Assembly (NCBI GenBank): GCA_900102385.1 | Contig: FNBQ01000023.1 | Coordinates: forward strand, 1 to 60,385 | Direction: 5' to 3' | Origin: Bacteroidales bacterium KHT7 | GTDB lineage: Bacteria > Bacteroidota > Bacteroidia > Bacteroidales > Bacteroidaceae | DNA: 60,385 nt | In this document: positions 57,704-60,385 of the stretch, one piece after another | Layout: each line of letters opens with the position of its first letter | Position numbering within the stretch: position 1 is the first letter of the stretch | Notes under the pieces: generated by a model | Database searches by the model: none | Seen by the model: the letters and a program-made list of their open reading frames with translations, nothing else | What the model was told of the DNA's origin: nothing | Translations under genes and position numbers: made by a program

Positions 57704-58702
57704 TCAGATGTTTGTTTTGTTTATATATTTCTGCAACACGAGCAAAGACACGATTTCTTCTCGCTTTCTGTTGCGGAATTTCTTTACATACTCATGAGCA
57801 TTATCGATAATCTTCTGCGCCTCGTCTGGATTATTGATATAATAATTAAGCTTTTCCTCCAAGTCTTCGAACGACGGAGAAATCTCGATATAATGTACGT
57901 TTGGTATCAGCCTGCCTTCCATAAACCAGCTTTCGCATGTTGGTCTCGGCATTACGGCAATGCTGTTGCTCGACATAACCCATTTCAGATTACTGGCGAC
58001 ATCATTTCCTTCGAGAGAAAGAACAAACTTATAATCAAGATGCTGATACAAAGTCAGTTTAGGACTCTGCCACTCCGGATTAACACATTTTCCGCCTTCG
58101 GCAATCTCACCAAGGTCGCACATCGGATTGCCAAAGTACATCTTCATGAACTTATATCTGTTCTGCTTAAACTCATTTCCGTCTTTCTGTCCCAGCGCAC
58201 CTCTGAATATAATCATGTCTCGCTTGTCTGTCCATTTCTTTTTGTCTTTAAGAAATATGAAATGGCGGATTTTGTCTAAGTTAAGCAATGTAGCATTGGC
58301 ATTATCATTGCATATCGGGCGACTTTTTGTTATCGAAGGGTACTGAGGAACGTAGTTCACGTCTCCGGTACACAGATTCCACTTCTTGCCTGAATTGAAA
58401 TATCGGGCATAGCAATAAGAGTCTAAATAATACACTTTGGGGCGGACAACCTTCTGCTTGCCTATCGCAACGAAATGGTTCATCCATTCTTTCTTGTCGG
58501 CTGCCGAAGCGTCGGAAAGTTTGCAGTAATAGTCTACGCGGTCTTTTATCTCATCATAATCCTTGCGTTTCGCCACACTTTTCAACAGTCGGTTCAATCT
58601 CATTTTCAGCACGAAATGCGGAATGTGCAAATAAATGTAACTGAAAATATAGTATTTAATCCTTACGTTCTTACCGCTTCGGATTTTTCTTAAAAAATTC
58701 AT
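57704..58702 (-). CDS. GT90/CAP10-like glycosyltransferase
   Basis: A 332-residue protein. The C-terminal segment GNDVASNLKWVMSSNSIAVM, then PRPTCESWFMEGRLIPNVHY (about 235-275), is the CAP10/GT90 hallmark, and DMIIFRGALGQKDGN (about 163-177) is the substrate-side loop. GT90 enzymes transfer xylose, glucose or related sugars; bacterial members occur in LPS loci. It lies 9 bp after the acyltransferase gene and 1 bp before the family 2 transferase, forming a three-gene minus-strand operon for lipid A/core glycan assembly. Confidence 0.88.
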   Translation of the reverse strand: MNFLRKIRSGKNVRIKYYIFSYIYLHIPHFVLKMRLNRLLKSVAKRKDYDEIKDRVDYYCKLSDASAADKKEWMNHFVAIGKQKVVRPKVYYLDSYCYARYFNSGKKWNLCTGDVNYVPQYPSITKSRPICNDNANATLLNLDKIRHFIFLKDKKKWTDKRDMIIFRGALGQKDGNEFKQNRYKFMKMYFGNPMCDLGEIAEGGKCVNPEWQSPKLTLYQHLDYKFVLSLEGNDVASNLKWVMSSNSIAVMPRPTCESWFMEGRLIPNVHYIEISPSFEDLEEKLNYYINNPDEAQKIIDNAHEYVKKFRNRKREEIVSLLVLQKYINKTNI

Positions 58703-58711
58703 GCTTACAAA

Positions 58712-59650
58712 TTAACCTTGATACTGCTTCGAAATTTTCTTGTCTCTCAGAAACTGCTCATACCCTTCTCTTGTGCGTTTCCATCGGCGATGACTCCACA
58801 GCCAGTTTGCCGGGTCTTTTTCCAAAGATGCCTGAAGTTTCTCGAAGAAAATCCTTGTAATCTCAAAATCGGGAAGTTGTTTTGTATCATCACATATCTT
58901 AGAAACTACGCAGCGATATTTGCCTCGGCTTTCCTTTATCATCTCGCCGTAAGTCACCACGGCATTGAATTTTCTTGAAATTCGTTCAGAGCCTGAAAGA
59001 ACCGCCGTATCCTGATGCATGAAATCGACAAAGCCGCCTATAGCACTCCATATCGGAACCTGATCGGCAATGCTGCCGATAAAGAAATTCTTGTTATCGT
59101 TTTTCAGTCTAATAAGCGCTCGCAAAGTATCACTCATCGCAATGTTCTTCTGACCGAAGACGCTACGGATGTCGAGGAACAATTTGTCGAAATACTTGTT
59201 TTCGAGCGGATGGTAAATCTGTCCCAGAATGACATCTTCATTCTTGGAATTGACAAACAGCTTCATCGAAACGAGCCATTCCCAATTAAACGTGTGCGAC
59301 AGATACAGAACCACGTTGCGACCATTATTTAAGGCTTCATCAATAACACCGACATTCTCAACCTTAAAATGTTTGAGCATCTCTTTCTCGTTCATATCCA
59401 AGAGTTTTATCGTCTCGAAGAAGTAGTCGCACAAGTTGTGGTAGAACTTTCGTTCTATCTCGGTCAACTCAGCCTTACTCTTATTTGGAAACGAATTTCT
59501 AAGGTTTGTCTGAACAACCTTGCGTCTGTAGCCAATGCAACAATATGCAATGAAAAAAACAAAATCAGACAATATGTAAAGTACCCTAAAAGGCAGCCTT
59601 GAAAACAGGCGGGCTGCATGGTACAATAGTTTGTATAAAAATTGATTCAT
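58712..59650 (-). CDS. LpxL/HtrB-type lipid A acyltransferase
   Basis: A 312-residue membrane-associated acyltransferase. The start MNQFLYKLLYHAARLF at 59650 follows the family; a longer frame to 59734 runs through the promoter. One N-terminal membrane segment (about 20-40). The catalytic HX4(D/E) motif is seen in LSHTFNWEW (His near 115). The region near 175-195 (FIGSIADQVP) and WLWSHRRWKRT near the C-terminus are typical. It adds a secondary acyl chain to lipid A. It is the first gene of an operon with two glycosyltransferases. Confidence 0.93.
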   Translation of the reverse strand: MNQFLYKLLYHAARLFSRLPFRVLYILSDFVFFIAYCCIGYRRKVVQTNLRNSFPNKSKAELTEIERKFYHNLCDYFFETIKLLDMNEKEMLKHFKVENVGVIDEALNNGRNVVLYLSHTFNWEWLVSMKLFVNSKNEDVILGQIYHPLENKYFDKLFLDIRSVFGQKNIAMSDTLRALIRLKNDNKNFFIGSIADQVPIWSAIGGFVDFMHQDTAVLSGSERISRKFNAVVTYGEMIKESRGKYRCVVSKICDDTKQLPDFEITRIFFEKLQASLEKDPANWLWSHRRWKRTREGYEQFLRDKKISKQYQG

Positions 59651-59672
59651 GATGAATATTTCTTTGCGGCTG

Positions 59673-59680
59673 CAAAAATA
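59673..59680 (-). promoter_or_regulatory. -7 box of the acyltransferase operon
   Basis: The minus strand reads TATTTTTG (plus CAAAAATA), 23 bp before the ATG at 59650. Confidence 0.5.
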
Positions 59681-59934
59681 CGCAAAAAACTTTAAATAGC
59701 CATTAAAGTTTTCTGGCTTTCTTCGGTAAGGCACAAGCCTATATTATTCCGCTGTTCGGCACAAATCAATAATGTTTACATTTTGACAATGGGATATTAA
59801 GAACTTTACAATCTTTTTTGTGTTCCTTCGCAAAAAAATAAATGAACGGGATATGATTTGATATTTCTAAGATTAGTTGTGTATTGGATATTGCAACAAA
59901 AAAAGCAACCCTCGCTATTGCATCAATATACGCA

Positions 59935-59967
59935 TCTCGAACCTAACCCGAACTTAACCCGAACCTC
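59935..59967 (+). repeat. Three 11-bp direct repeats of the dispersed family
   Basis: Units at 59935, 59946 and 59957 share CCGAAC or TCGAAC followed by CTA/TTA/CTC, for example ACCCGAACTTA. The same phase and core as the long arrays, only three units. Confidence 0.7.
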
Positions 59968-60089
59968 AGAAGTTGTTTTTTAGCGTTTTTTCTGAATTAT
60001 GATTCATTGTTTTGTATATTTTTACACGATTAGTTGCCCCTTGCTCGCATATATTATTTAATGATAATCCGCAATATCCCCAAATGTAT

Positions 60090-60097
60090 TATCTTTG
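60090..60097 (+). promoter_or_regulatory. -7 box of the transposase gene
   Basis: TATCTTTG matches TAnnTTTG, 22 bp before the ATG at 60120. Confidence 0.45.
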
Positions 60098-60119
60098 TAA
60101 TTGAAAAAATCATAGCCAA

Positions 60120-60385
60120 ATGAAGTTGTTGGATTTTGCAAAACATTTCGACAGCGAGGAAGCTTGTGAAAAGTACCTCAAGGAAACTCGCGAAAAAGAA
60201 GGTATAAAGTGCAGCCGCTGTGGCTGCGAGAAACAGTACTGGAACCGTTGCCACAAACGCTGGATGTGTGCCAAGTGCGGACATGAGACCACCCTCAGGT
60301 CGGGCACGGTTATGCACGGCAGCAACCTTCCATTGCTGTACTGGTTCACAGCCATTCACTTGCTCACGTCCACAAAAAAGACGTT
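60120..60385 (+). CDS. IS1595-like transposase, N-terminal part cut by the window edge
   Basis: The frame is open from ATG 60120 to the window end, giving 88 residues (MKLLDFAKHFDSEEACEKYL at the start). A zinc-ribbon follows: IKCSRCGCEKQYW and then MCAKCGHETTLRSGT, with four Cys as metal ligands, characteristic of IS1595/IS1016-type transposases. The LLYWFTAIHLLTSTKK segment leads into the DDE domain, which is outside the window. Because the stop is missing it is easy to overlook. I cannot say whether it is intact. It forms the right boundary of the window, as an IS1634-like gene forms the left. Confidence 0.85.
   Translation, partial: MKLLDFAKHFDSEEACEKYLKETREKEGIKCSRCGCEKQYWNRCHKRWMCAKCGHETTLRSGTVMHGSNLPLLYWFTAIHLLTSTKKT

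Larger units (their letters stand above)
59651..60119. other. 469-bp gap upstream of the right-hand transposase
   Basis: Contains the acyltransferase promoter box, a three-unit 11-bp repeat (59935-59967) and a -7 box for the transposase (60090-60097). The left inverted repeat of the insertion sequence should lie here but cannot be placed without the other end. No gene seen. Confidence 0.65.

Overview
The window reads as a chromosomal segment of a Bacteroidales bacterium, most likely Prevotella-like from a gut or rumen. Several independent signs support this: promoters of the Bacteroidota type (TTTG or TTG, about 20 bp, then TAnnTTTG), a fused SecDF, a fused gamma-alpha 2-oxoacid:ferredoxin oxidoreductase, the ArgF' type of acylornithine carbamoyltransferase, NigD-like and fimbrillin-like lipoproteins, a viroplasmin-RNase H, and UGA used only as stop. 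The window is bounded by two incomplete transposase genes, an IS1634/IS4-like 3' end at the left and an IS1595-like 5' end at the right.

Layout. 1-870: transposase tail and a repeat-rich gap. 867-5406 (minus): dnaE, trxA and a small acidic protein. 5569-7278 (plus): phospholipid synthesis (psd, pssA) and a small membrane protein. 7288-8472 (minus): birA and yraN. 8547-9951 (plus): a small basic protein, tadA, pyrH. 10477-14732 (minus): a four-gene polyphosphate-polymerase operon (VTC-type polymerase, DUF4956 membrane protein, DUF2490 barrel, beta-helix lipoprotein). 15016-17784 (plus): frr, rsgA, a degenerate cobS and a cobC-like phosphatase. 17962-20457 (minus): nucleotide-sugar dehydratase and WbuC-like cupin. 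20776-22101: GH28 polygalacturonase. 22272-23687: radA. 23745-30451 (minus): a tightly packed run of a signal-peptide protein, proB, proA, a NigD-like lipoprotein, argF', GH51 arabinofuranosidase and a SagB-like lipoprotein. 30647-30808: a 53-residue gene with its own promoter and terminator. 30915-32318: secreted adenosine deaminase. 32367-34178: pectate lyase. 34335-37200: korB/korA. 37381-39849: outer-membrane receptor-like barrel. 40151-40222: tRNA-Arg(CCU). 40274-45483 (minus): secDF, an endonuclease/phosphatase-family membrane protein, a rhomboid protease. 45588-51796 (plus): argS, viroplasmin-RNase H, an MsbA-type exporter, an LtaS-type sulfatase-fold transferase. 52534-54375: a 52-residue peptide gene and a fimbrillin/BspA-like surface lipoprotein. 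54527-59650: LPS/glycan glycosyltransferases and an LpxL-like acyltransferase.

The genes are mostly housekeeping interleaved with cell-envelope functions (phospholipid, LPS, O-antigen-type sugars, surface lipoproteins) and secreted pectin-degrading enzymes that are scattered rather than gathered in one polysaccharide utilisation locus.

The most unusual signals are non-coding. (1) A strictly phased 11-bp mosaic repeat occurs in four separate intergenic gaps (329-361, 10151-10314, 51998-52107, 59935-59967). Two of the arrays follow a short 7-bp TTTCAAC repeat. (2) The promoter of the peptide/surface-lipoprotein pair has an (AT)8 tract filling its spacer between a perfect -33 and -7 box (52313-52344), a layout expected of a slippage-driven phase-variable promoter. 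(3) A 161-bp imperfect palindrome at 507-667 is built from 8-bp GCGTTTCA units. (4) Two short genes (30647-30808 and 52534-52692) are easy to miss in annotation. The second ends its conserved part in a GG motif that could be a processing site.
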